64,000 bases of DNA, from assembly GCA_002372175.1 (NCBI GenBank), contig DFIS01000071.1:49560-113559 (forward strand). Direction: 5' to 3'. Shown here one piece after another: positions 40,686 through 48,817 of the stretch; the first letter of the stretch is position 1; the number at the start of each line of letters is the position of its first letter. The translations under genes and the position numbers were made by a program. Under the pieces are notes generated by a model, which was given only the letters and a program-made list of their open reading frames with translations, had not been told where the DNA came from and did not search any database. This stretch comes from Solobacterium sp. UBA3691. Its GTDB lineage: Bacteria > Bacillota_I > Bacilli_A > Erysipelotrichales > Erysipelotrichaceae.

Positions 40686-41557
40686 TTCTTCTTCATATAG
40701 ATATTCAGATCAACATCCACACTGATGCCGGGCACCCTGCCCTTATTGGAATACTGCCAGATCTCATACTGATGCATCATCGGCAGTTTTTTCTTTGTAT
40801 AGCTGGCTACCCAGAAACCGCAGGTATCCTGTATATCCTCCATGGATATCTCGTTCTCCAGCCAGGAGGAGCTGCCGTAGACGATCGGTGTATACCCGGC
40901 TTCCTTGATGGTTTTCGCAAAGGCCAGGGCTGCCTGTGTGCGCTCTTCTTTTGTCAGATCCTTGATCCGGTCATGGTCGGATGCCTGTTCCATATCATAC
41001 GCTATGGGCATGGATATCCTGTAGTCTTTGATCATCGACAGGACATACTCTGCCTCTTCCGCTGCTTCTTCGGTATTTACCGCCTGTGAGAAGAAGTAAA
41101 CACCGACATTGAAGCCGTAGTTCTCTGCCGCCTGAATATACTCCCGGAAACGCTGATCCTCATTGATCAGTCCTGTCTCATAACCGCGGTAGCCGACCCG
41201 GATGACCACAAAGTCAATACCGGTATCCTTGACCTTCTGCCAGTTGATCTCCCCCTGATGACTGCTGAGATCAAGACCTGTCTGTGACGTATACGTGTCA
41301 CTGCGGTACCTCAGGTACTGATCGATCACTTCATATGTATCAAAGCTGTAGTCATGCGTATATACCGGATCCACGTATACAGGTTCTTCGCTGACCACCG
41401 GCTCCGGAGTCGGTCTGTAAAACAGGGAATCGATCACCCCAAGCGCAAGACGCAGGACGGCACTGAACGCAACGATGACCATGCAGAAGAAAAAGAATAC
41501 ACCCAAAAGGCGTACCGGACGTATCTTTCTTCTGACTTTTCGGGATCGGCTGTTCAC
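40682..41557 (-). CDS. membrane-anchored GH25 muramidase
   Basis: A 291-aa lysozyme of family 25, which cuts the glycan strands of peptidoglycan. A basic start (NSRSRKVRRKIRPVR) precedes one membrane helix (18-40) and a short Pro-rich stalk. The barrel from about 92 to 288 has Asp96 in GLDLSSHQG and the catalytic pair Asp188/Glu190 in PIAYDMEQASD. So the enzyme is tethered with the catalytic domain outside. The start is a GTG at 41557 without Shine-Dalgarno, six bases after a perfect TATAAT. The stop overlaps that of yigZ. Confidence 0.92.
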   Translation of the reverse strand: MNSRSRKVRRKIRPVRLLGVFFFFCMVIVAFSAVLRLALGVIDSLFYRPTPEPVVSEEPVYVDPVYTHDYSFDTYEVIDQYLRYRSDTYTSQTGLDLSSHQGEINWQKVKDTGIDFVVIRVGYRGYETGLINEDQRFREYIQAAENYGFNVGVYFFSQAVNTEEAAEEAEYVLSMIKDYRISMPIAYDMEQASDHDRIKDLTKEERTQAALAFAKTIKEAGYTPIVYGSSSWLENEISMEDIQDTCGFWVASYTKKKLPMMHQYEIWQYSNKGRVPGISVDVDLNIYMKKN

Positions 41558-41563
41558 GTAGTG

Positions 41564-41569
41564 ATTATA
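41564..41569 (-). promoter_or_regulatory. extended -10 box of the GH25 gene
   Basis: TGATATAAT on the minus strand (extended TGn), exactly six bases before the GTG start: leaderless layout. Confidence 0.55.
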
Positions 41570-41607
41570 TCATTTACAATATTATCAATCATTAAGGAGT
41601 CATTAAC

Positions 41608-42312
41608 ATGGCAGTAAAAGGTATACTATTTGATCTCGGATGGACACTGGAGATACCGGAAACCGGAGACTGGATGGCCACCTCCCTGTTCCGCAGGTAT
41701 TACCCGAAGGAGATCACGGACAGCATAGACAGAGAGATCTGGTACGGAGCGCTGCGCAAGGCATCCCAGCCCCTGATCGATCATCACCGCATGGATACAT
41801 GCGAACAGGAATACAGGCAGTTTGCGGATTTCTACTACACATGGATCTCGGAAGTGCCGGGTCTTACGATTACCCGGGAAAGAGCCGAAGAGATCTCGTA
41901 TGACCGGACATATAACATTGATAATGTACTCCCGCTGCCGCAGGTAAAGGAGACCCTGCAGACACTGCGGGAAAGAGGATATAAGCTCGGTATCCTCAGC
42001 GACAACTGGCCAAGCACCTATTACCGCATAGAGAAACAGGGACTCTTACCGTACTTTGACAGTGTCATGATCAGCTACATGATCGGTGTATACAAGCCCG
42101 ATGAAAGGATCTACCGCGAAGCCCTGCAGAGACTTGGCACGAAGGCCGAAGAGACTCTCTTTATCGACGATACGCCGAAGTATCTGGACGCAGCCGGAAG
42201 GCTCGGTATCCGCGGTATTCTATCCCTGGCCAGACATCCCGAACATGACGGACGCTATCCTGTCATCCATGAACCCAAAGAGATCCCGGAGATCATCCGC
42301 ATCTATGAATAG
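41608..42312 (+). CDS. HAD-IA family hydrolase
   Basis: A 234-aa HAD phosphatase. Motif I is ILFDLGWTLEIP, with Gly where the second Asp normally stands; motif II is GILSDNW, the motif III Lys is in GVYKPDERIY, and motif IV is LFIDDTPKYLDAA. Loss of the second Asp is known in some HAD-IA branches but changes or weakens catalysis in others. AAGGAG lies nine bases before the ATG. The next gene starts eight bases before this stop, so the two are coupled. No substrate is assigned. Confidence 0.85.
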   Translation: MAVKGILFDLGWTLEIPETGDWMATSLFRRYYPKEITDSIDREIWYGALRKASQPLIDHHRMDTCEQEYRQFADFYYTWISEVPGLTITRERAEEISYDRTYNIDNVLPLPQVKETLQTLRERGYKLGILSDNWPSTYYRIEKQGLLPYFDSVMISYMIGVYKPDERIYREALQRLGTKAEETLFIDDTPKYLDAAGRLGIRGILSLARHPEHDGRYPVIHEPKEIPEIIRIYE

Positions 42313-43078
42313 ATATCTTGAGCACTCCCTGCAGAGACTCTCGGACTGGCTGCCGGAGAATGCCCTGGATCTTTCGGCGTATAACCGGCTGCCGGGGTAT
42401 GCCTGTACGCTGGAAAGGGATGACCGTGGCTATGTCTATACACTGTTCAGCTATCCCGTACTGACCGATCTGTTTCTGAATATCATGCTGGTCTATGACA
42501 GTAAGATGAATATCATTGCCGATACAGCCGGATACTCCTGTTCCGCAAGGACCATGTTAACGAGCCGTGAGTGCTATGAATATCTCAGTGAAGACTCCGA
42601 CTGGACATATCTTGAGTACTATATCCTGGCAGAGATGTACTTTGCGGAGGATGCCTGGCTCCTGCGTGATGAAGAAGAGCGCCTGGTAAAGGATCACATC
42701 GGACAGGTGCTGTTCTTTACCAATGCTTACGTTACCGAAGTCTTCCGCAGGCAGGGTATCTTCAAAAGAATGATGCGGATGATGCGTGATCATGTACAGC
42801 GTGATATCTCCGGCAGAACAGATTACTACGCTGTCATCTCGCTTGACCCGGACATTGCATGTTACGGGCCGGATGCCAGAGATGAACCGTACTACTACAG
42901 TTACGAACAGGATGAACCGGTCAGGGCATTGAACAGAGAGATCGCTGAACACACAGGGTTTACCCCGGTGATCCTGGAGCCGGATGACCCTGACAGAGAG
43001 ACGGACGGCACCAAGCTCCAATTCGCTGTCTTCGCCGAAAAAGACATGATCATTGACACGGACAGCGAAAAAGTATGA
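42305..43078 (+). CDS. unknown protein with a GNAT-like segment
   Basis: A 257-aa acidic protein beginning MNRYLEHSLQRLSDWLPENA. The start at 42305 overlaps the HAD stop by eight bases, and the long frame upstream is just the HAD gene in another phase. The middle stretch VTEVFRRQGIFKRMMRMMRD looks like the acetyl-CoA-binding helix of GNAT enzymes (RrqGI-x3-M), so a diverged acetyltransferase is possible. There is no membrane helix. The stop lies inside a bidirectional terminator. Confidence 0.7.
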   Translation: MNRYLEHSLQRLSDWLPENALDLSAYNRLPGYACTLERDDRGYVYTLFSYPVLTDLFLNIMLVYDSKMNIIADTAGYSCSARTMLTSRECYEYLSEDSDWTYLEYYILAEMYFAEDAWLLRDEEERLVKDHIGQVLFFTNAYVTEVFRRQGIFKRMMRMMRDHVQRDISGRTDYYAVISLDPDIACYGPDARDEPYYYSYEQDEPVRALNREIAEHTGFTPVILEPDDPDRETDGTKLQFAVFAEKDMIIDTDSEKV

Positions 43079-43099
43079 CTGTTATAAGCCATACTTTTT
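43068..43099. terminator. bidirectional terminator between convergent genes
   Basis: AAAAAGTATG and CATACTTTTT form a 10-bp stem with a 12-base loop, with A and T runs on the two sides. It serves the plus-strand gene ending at 43078 and the minus-strand gene ending at 43109. Confidence 0.8.
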
Positions 43100-43108
43100 A
43101 TGCCTGTA

Positions 43109-43735
43109 CTACTTTTTCTTCTGTGCCGAGAGATCTTTCCTCAAGGCATCATTCAGCTCCTTGAAGACACCCTTGGGACTGACCTCATCCAGCAGTTCGG
43201 CGATCCTCTGTACCTCGGCATTGCTCAGGTCATGGTTCTCCGCTATATTCCTGAACTTCACCCCGATGATATAATCCCGGATCTGCTTTACAGCCTTCTG
43301 TTCTGCGATCATCTCCCGCACCTTGGATGAGCTGTGCGCAGATTTGATCAGATCCTTGTTCAACAGATCATAGGAGAGCTTTCCAGTCTTATCGGTATAC
43401 TTCTCCACGATCTTCCGGTATTCTTCACTGTCTGCCAGTGCTTCCAGTTTGGGATCCGGTTCTTCGGCAGGGATCTCTGTCTTCACTGCTTTCAGTTTCT
43501 TATACGGCAGTCTGGCTGTCAGAGCGATTGCCTCTTCAAATGCTTCCTCGGGATACAGTTTCAGCTGTGTATTTGCGGCCGGGACTGACTTGCCTGTCTT
43601 TCTGCTGATCGACGCGATACCCGGCTGAGCTGTATCCTTACGTATGATAACGATACCTGAACCTCCCGAAGTCAGTTTCTGGCGATATGCCGAGGCAGGT
43701 ATAACGGTAAGCTGAACGATCTCAGTTCTAAGCAT
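43109..43735 (-). CDS. unknown 208-aa basic protein
   Basis: I do not recognise a family. The first 50 residues are beta-like with Ser/Thr/Gly (RQKLTSGGSGIVIIRKD); the rest is mostly helical and rich in Lys, Glu and Ala, ending in LSAQKKK. No membrane helix or signal peptide is visible. AAAGGAG precedes the ATG at 43735 with good spacing, so it is a real gene. It is flanked by a terminator on its 3' side and by the divergent flavoprotein gene on the other. Confidence 0.7.
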   Translation of the reverse strand: MLRTEIVQLTVIPASAYRQKLTSGGSGIVIIRKDTAQPGIASISRKTGKSVPAANTQLKLYPEEAFEEAIALTARLPYKKLKAVKTEIPAEEPDPKLEALADSEEYRKIVEKYTDKTGKLSYDLLNKDLIKSAHSSSKVREMIAEQKAVKQIRDYIIGVKFRNIAENHDLSNAEVQRIAELLDEVSPKGVFKELNDALRKDLSAQKKK

Positions 43736-43944
43736 GATAATTATCTCCTTTCCTCAGTATTATTCTTTACTATATCGTACCATGTGCCGGACATATGGAT
43801 AAATACAGGCACTCATAACAGTATCTTGTGACACGAAAAGTCCTGCTTATACTGCTATATCCTTCCGGTTATATATACATATACAAGGATGTATTACCCT
43901 GTACATACACTGCGCGTTATAATAGTATTGGAGGACGATCATAC

Positions 43945-45162
43945 ATGCCAATACATATAGAGAATGAAGCACAGAGATGTCTGAACTGTAAGATACCGAT
44001 GTGCCAGAAGTTTTGTCCGATCAGCACCCCGATTCCTCACATCATCTCCATGTTCAAGGAAAAGAGAGTCATCGAAGCCGGTGAAGAACTGTTCCTGAAC
44101 AATCCCATGAGTGTGATCTGTGCCATTGTATGCAACCACGAAGCTCAGTGCCGCGGACACTGCGTACTTGGGCGCAAAGGCACTCCTGTACAGTTCTATG
44201 AGATCGAAAAGTTTATCTCTGATGCATATCTTGACCGTATGCGGCCGGAGGAAGTCGAACGCAAGGGAAAGCGTGTCGCCATCATCGGTTCCGGTCCTGC
44301 CGGTCTTACGGCTGCGATCATCCTGGCCAGAAACGGCTATGACGTCACGATCTTCGAGCGTAAGAACCAGATCGGCGGTATGCTCAGATACGGTATCCCC
44401 GACTTCCGTCTGCCCAAGACGATCCTTGACCGCTACCAGAAGCTGCTGACAAGACTCGGTGTACAGATCCGTCTGAACACGACGATCGGCGGTGCTCTGC
44501 GTATCGACAACCTGTTCCGTGACGGCTATGCGGCGATCTTCGTCGGCACCGGTGTATGGAGACCGAATACCCTCGGTGTGCAGGGTGAATCCCTGGCCAA
44601 TGTCCACTTCGGTATCTCCTATCTTGAGAACCCGAAGAATCAGGATCTCGGTGAGACCGTAGCCGTCGTCGGTATGGGCAATGTCGCCATGGATGTCGCA
44701 AGAACGGCTTTCCGCAATGGTGCCCAGAAAGTCATGCTGTTTTCCAGAGACATGCATGCCACAGCCAGTTCCCACGAGATGTCCTATGCCGAACTGGATG
44801 GTGCCGAGTTCATCTACGGCAGGAATATTGCCAGGATCACACCCGAAGGCCCGGTCTTTGCGGATTCCGTACTGGATGAAGAAGGAAACTTTGTCCGCAA
44901 CGGCGAACATGAAGAACTGGTACCTGCCGACTCCGTGATCATTGCGATCAGCCAGGGTCCCAAGGACAAGCTGATCATGAGTACGGAACATCTGGAAGGC
45001 ACCAGTAAAGGTCTTCTGATCACCGATGAAAACTGTATGACGACTGTCGACGGTGTCTTTGCGGCAGGTGATGTCGTGACCGGACCGCTGACTGTTGTCC
45101 ACGCTGCCGAGCAGGCCAAAAAAGCTGCTGAGGCAATGATGCGCTACATGGAGGAACACTGA
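43945..45162 (+). CDS. GltD-like NAD(P)-dependent flavin/Fe-S oxidoreductase
   Basis: A 405-aa protein like the small subunit of glutamate synthase. The N-terminus has the Cys cluster CLNCKIPMCQKFCP and a second one in CNHEAQCRGHCVLG for Fe-S centres. FAD binds at VAIIGSGPAGLTAA (about 111-124) and NAD(P)H at VAVVGMGNVAMDVA (about 243-256). No glutamate synthase large subunit is near, so it may serve another electron-bifurcating or sulfide/nitrogen reaction. The start at 43945 has TTGGAGG; an upstream extension of 39 codons lacks signals. A -10 TATAAT lies close upstream. Confidence 0.88.
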   Translation: MPIHIENEAQRCLNCKIPMCQKFCPISTPIPHIISMFKEKRVIEAGEELFLNNPMSVICAIVCNHEAQCRGHCVLGRKGTPVQFYEIEKFISDAYLDRMRPEEVERKGKRVAIIGSGPAGLTAAIILARNGYDVTIFERKNQIGGMLRYGIPDFRLPKTILDRYQKLLTRLGVQIRLNTTIGGALRIDNLFRDGYAAIFVGTGVWRPNTLGVQGESLANVHFGISYLENPKNQDLGETVAVVGMGNVAMDVARTAFRNGAQKVMLFSRDMHATASSHEMSYAELDGAEFIYGRNIARITPEGPVFADSVLDEEGNFVRNGEHEELVPADSVIIAISQGPKDKLIMSTEHLEGTSKGLLITDENCMTTVDGVFAAGDVVTGPLTVVHAAEQAKKAAEAMMRYMEEH

Positions 45163-46035
45163 TCACCGGCAGAACTCCATCCAGTAATCATACGCTTCTT
45201 CCTCATCTTCAAACTCATCTTCATTTCCATCATACATATCCTGATAGTCTTCCTCGCAGAGATCACCGCGCGGGGAAGACTCTTTCTTTTCATAATGAGA
45301 GATATCATGCCCGTCATGCGGGAAGTCATCATACGATACGGTCTTTATTCCCGTGGGATCATTGCGGTACTGTTTCCAGCGTTCAGGCTCAGCCAGCCCC
45401 GAAGACACAATGATCTCATCTTCAGTCACGATCCGGTACAGCAGGACAGGACCCTCTTCCGTATCCGCATACCAGTCTACCGTGCAGGACCTGCCGTTTC
45501 CTCCCGGACAGTCCGCATCGGTATATCCGCCGAATACCTTCCTATCGGTATGCTTGCCGTATCTTACATATCTTGTCGGCCCAAATACAGAGCCGATCTG
45601 AGGCATACTGGGATACCAGGCAAGATCCTGCTCTCCTTTCAGGTATTCGCTGTAGCCTTCTCCCTGCTTACAGACAGCCTTTGTCTTTGCCGGGTAGGGA
45701 TCAGCCGTCACCGTACATGAACAGACGGTCTCTCCGCTGCCCTCAAGGATCCACTCCGCAGTATACACATGATCCCCTTCCGTGATCCGGGAAGGATAAC
45801 CGACTTTGGCTGTACGCAGTCTGTCCATGATCTCTTCACGGCCAAGTTTCCTGTCCTCCGTAAAATCCGCCGGAATCACCGGTACCGGTGTAGGCGTGGG
45901 TCTGGGTCTTGCGGTATATGAAGGCTTGGCAGAAGGTGCCGGCGTCTTCTCATCCGCAGGATCCTGTGATGTATTGCGGGCGAAGAAAAACAGCACCAGA
46001 ACCAGAATGATAATGTAAAAATACGATCTCTTCAT
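45163..46035 (-). CDS. unknown surface protein with Pro-rich stalk
   Basis: A 290-aa protein: one N-terminal membrane helix (about 5-20), a stalk rich in Pro, Thr and Ala (SARPRPTPTPVPVIP-like, residues 30-55), and an unrecognised extracellular domain of about 200 residues with several Cys, ending in a very acidic tail. Six bases before the ATG ends a TATTTT box that belongs to a TTGACA-17 promoter lying inside the terminator of mscS. There is no Shine-Dalgarno. The function is unknown. Confidence 0.7.
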   Translation of the reverse strand: MKRSYFYIIILVLVLFFFARNTSQDPADEKTPAPSAKPSYTARPRPTPTPVPVIPADFTEDRKLGREEIMDRLRTAKVGYPSRITEGDHVYTAEWILEGSGETVCSCTVTADPYPAKTKAVCKQGEGYSEYLKGEQDLAWYPSMPQIGSVFGPTRYVRYGKHTDRKVFGGYTDADCPGGNGRSCTVDWYADTEEGPVLLYRIVTEDEIIVSSGLAEPERWKQYRNDPTGIKTVSYDDFPHDGHDISHYEKKESSPRGDLCEEDYQDMYDGNEDEFEDEEEAYDYWMEFCR

Positions 46036-46039
46036 AAAG

Positions 46040-46080
46040 AAAAAATACGATACATGACAGTGACTGTCAAATATCGTATT
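46040..46080 (-). terminator. terminator of mscS that also contains a promoter
   Basis: Two stem segments, AATACGATA/TATCGTATT (9 bp) and TGACAG/CTGTCA (6 bp), with a small internal loop, are followed by four T on the minus strand. This is an intrinsic terminator for mscS. The same bases contain TTGACA (46065-46070), a 17-base gap and TATTTT (46042-46047), so the structure may also start the next transcript. Confidence 0.8.
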
Positions 46081-46085
46081 CTCTG

Positions 46086-46997
46086 TTATTCGCCTCTGTG
46101 GACAACGACCTGCGGGAACGGGATCTCTATATTGTAATCATCAAAGAGGATCTTGATATCCCGGTTCAGCTGTCTCTGTGCCGCAAATACATTCTCTTCT
46201 TTTGTCGGTACAACAAGGCGCAGCTCCACACCGTTATCACCCAGTGCCTGTACGCCGAGATACCGCGGCTCACCGATGTAGATATCCCTGTGTGCCTGAT
46301 ACATCTTCGGCAGATTCTCCTTCAGTACCTGTTCAAGCCTGCGCAGATCCGTGCTGTAGGAGACTGACACGTCACAGATACCCAGGGAATCTTCACGGGA
46401 ACGGTTCTGCAGATTGCGGATATCGGAGTTATTGACGATCTTCAGGTTGCCTCCCGGATCGACCAGTGTCGTCGTACGCACACCGATACTCTTTACGGTA
46501 CCTCTGAAATCATCCAGGATGATGATATCTCCGATCTTATACTGTCCCTCAAAGATGATAAACATGCCGGTGACGATATCTTCGATCAGACTCTGGGCAC
46601 CGAAGCCGAGGATCAGTCCGATGATTCCGACACTGGCCAGAACAGCAGTCGTATTCACACCGAGGATCGCAAGACCCCACACAAAGGCAACGATCACAGC
46701 CAGATACTTCAACAGCGCTGTCAGCAGTGTCGAAGCCGTACGTGCATGATCATCTTTCTTCCCGAACTGTGTCAGGATCAGCTTCAGGACCGTATAGACC
46801 AGCCAGACGATCGCCAGAGCCAGCACCAGTGTCGCAATATGCGCAAACGTGATACGCCGGCTTCCCTCGATCAGGAAGTTCTCGATCCTGAGTTCCCGGA
46901 TCTTTTCGATCGTTTCAGCAGACAGCGGCAGCCACTGCGGGTTATAGAGTACGATGATCAGAATGATCGAAATGATAATACCGATGATGTTTTTCAT
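46086..46997 (-). CDS. mscS: MscS-family mechanosensitive channel
   Basis: A 303-aa membrane channel that opens when the membrane is stretched. Three hydrophobic segments (about 4-20, 58-80 and 90-110) precede the pore helix with the MscS signature VNTTAVLASVGIIGLILGFGAQ (positions about 108-130) and the cytoplasmic beta domain from about 150 (QYKIGDIIILDDFRGTV). It follows the MBG-like surface gene by 26 bases with a good GGAGG site. It would release solutes after hypo-osmotic shock and thus complements the potassium uptake genes of this window. Confidence 0.93.
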   Translation of the reverse strand: MKNIIGIIISIILIIVLYNPQWLPLSAETIEKIRELRIENFLIEGSRRITFAHIATLVLALAIVWLVYTVLKLILTQFGKKDDHARTASTLLTALLKYLAVIVAFVWGLAILGVNTTAVLASVGIIGLILGFGAQSLIEDIVTGMFIIFEGQYKIGDIIILDDFRGTVKSIGVRTTTLVDPGGNLKIVNNSDIRNLQNRSREDSLGICDVSVSYSTDLRRLEQVLKENLPKMYQAHRDIYIGEPRYLGVQALGDNGVELRLVVPTKEENVFAAQRQLNRDIKILFDDYNIEIPFPQVVVHRGE

Positions 46998-47023
46998 ATC
47001 TATTCCTCCCCTCCAGGTAATGA

Positions 47024-48670
47024 TCAGTTATTTACGGTTCCGCTGTGAGACAGTGTCGTCACCCAGGGACTTCCCTCGCTGTCTGTCGCCTTCAGAATGA
47101 TCGTACAGGAGACATTCGTCTCACCGATGATCTCTTTCATGACCCCGACCTGAATATGCTGTTTACCATCCGTGCCGGTATACTTTCTGATTGCCGGATC
47201 CGGTACATACTCACCATTAGCTGTAAATGATGCATATTCAAAATCGACTGTGTCAGGATCCACCTTGGTATCGTCAATGATGACATCCACACTCAGATTG
47301 CCGTTAATGTCATAATCCCAGCCCTGGTCACCGAAGTTATTGTTGATATACGCAAAGCCGTCCGTATGCAGATTCACAGGACCCAGTTCCGCACTGCCTG
47401 TTGATCCGTCACTGTAGGTATACTCAAGGACGATCTTGCCCTTGTACACGGCCGCAGTCCCCGGCAGTACAGCATCGACTTCTGCATATGTCTCGCCGGA
47501 GCTTCCGCTGATCGTCTTTGTGCTGTCCGTCTGCGCTGTGTAGGTTGCGCCGCCGTCAGCAGATGTATACAGCGTTGCCTTCATTGTGCCGTCAGCGAGA
47601 TCATTCCAGGCATGGATATCAAACCCGACATAGAAATGCATGCCGTTATTCTCCGGTACTGCACTGATCTCCTTGCCGAGGGATACGTCCGGCGGTGTAT
47701 GATCGGCAGCCGCTGAATTGATCTTCAGCCAGCCGTCTGTCACATTGAATTTAACTTTGAAATTACTGTTGGAAGAACTGAACTGACCTGCTTTCAGACC
47801 CATGTTATATGTCCCGGCTTCTCTGCCTTCAGCTCTGGCTGTTCCGGAGAATACGATATCACCTTCCGTAAAGATCGAATCCGAAGGAATACTGACGCTG
47901 TAGCCCTCAATGATATGTGTCTCACCATCATAGTCTACGGTGTTCGTATTGCCGGTGACGGTGACCGTAACAGATGCCGGAGTGATCTTTACATAACCGT
48001 CTCTGACTTCGACACTGAACTTGCTGTACTTCCCGGATGTAACTTCGAAGTTGGCTTTTGTCAGTCCCATGTAATATGTACCGACATTGATTCCCGATAC
48101 GAAAGGCTCTACACCGTCTGTTTCCACGAATTCAACAGTAAAAGACTCAGCACTGATTTTCTTACTGCCTTTATAAGCCGCGTAATCGAACCACTCCGCA
48201 AAGATATCATCTCCGTTATACACATCCGTCACTCTGGTGCCGGTGATCACAACTCTGACTCTTTCGTCTGTTTCCGATGACGGCGAAGGTTCCGGCGCCG
48301 GTTCCGGTGTGACCGGAGGTACAGGTGTCGGATCTGCCGGTGTCGGTGTCGGCGGTGCAGGTGTGACCGGCGGAGGTACGGGTGTCGCCGAAGGCGAAGG
48401 CTTGGGCAGGATCCCCGGCTCCGGCTCCGGCACAACAAACATCATTTCCTTCTCCCCTGCATGCGCATGTACAGTCCACACAGGTGTATCGGCCGCCGGC
48501 GGTACAGGACTCTGCTCTGCCGGCTTAGTGATCAGCGGAAGCAGTAACAGCAGGAAAGCAGCCACGATCAAAGGAAGCGGATTCCAGTTCAGGGCTTTAT
48601 GTTTCTTTCCTCCCTTTACCGGCTCATACGCTCTGGCAAATTCAGGATATCTGTTATCATGCTCGTTCAT
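47024..48670 (-). CDS. surface protein with MBG-like repeats
   Basis: A 548-aa protein with a short cytoplasmic start, one membrane helix (about 31-49), a Pro-rich stalk (85-140) and two similar beta domains: VTVTGNTNTVDYDGETHIIE near 225 and the preceding copy around 143. Both contain Tyr-x-Met-Gly-Leu and end in VxDGWLKI/VRDGYVKI, the pattern of MBG (YDG) repeats in surface proteins. A further beta-rich part reaches the C-terminus; there is no sorting signal. It is followed by mscS, 26 bases away. It might join the wall to the membrane, but this is speculation. Confidence 0.72.
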   Translation of the reverse strand: MNEHDNRYPEFARAYEPVKGGKKHKALNWNPLPLIVAAFLLLLLPLITKPAEQSPVPPAADTPVWTVHAHAGEKEMMFVVPEPEPGILPKPSPSATPVPPPVTPAPPTPTPADPTPVPPVTPEPAPEPSPSSETDERVRVVITGTRVTDVYNGDDIFAEWFDYAAYKGSKKISAESFTVEFVETDGVEPFVSGINVGTYYMGLTKANFEVTSGKYSKFSVEVRDGYVKITPASVTVTVTGNTNTVDYDGETHIIEGYSVSIPSDSIFTEGDIVFSGTARAEGREAGTYNMGLKAGQFSSSNSNFKVKFNVTDGWLKINSAAADHTPPDVSLGKEISAVPENNGMHFYVGFDIHAWNDLADGTMKATLYTSADGGATYTAQTDSTKTISGSSGETYAEVDAVLPGTAAVYKGKIVLEYTYSDGSTGSAELGPVNLHTDGFAYINNNFGDQGWDYDINGNLSVDVIIDDTKVDPDTVDFEYASFTANGEYVPDPAIRKYTGTDGKQHIQVGVMKEIIGETNVSCTIILKATDSEGSPWVTTLSHSGTVNN

Positions 48671-48765
48671 AAGCTGATATGTTCCTTTAATATATGATAC
48701 ATTCCAGTGTTAATGTATTTTAGTACTATTATATTACATAGTGCAGTATTCTTATTGCCATATGT

Positions 48766-48812
48766 AAAAAAGAGAAGCACTTTACGGTACAAACACAGTA
48801 ATTGCTTCTCTT
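48766..48812 (-). terminator. terminator of the transporter operon
   Basis: AAGAGAAGCA and TGCTTCTCTT form a 10-bp outer stem around 23 bases, with T residues after it on the minus strand. Confidence 0.8.
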
Positions 48813-48817
48813 AAGTG

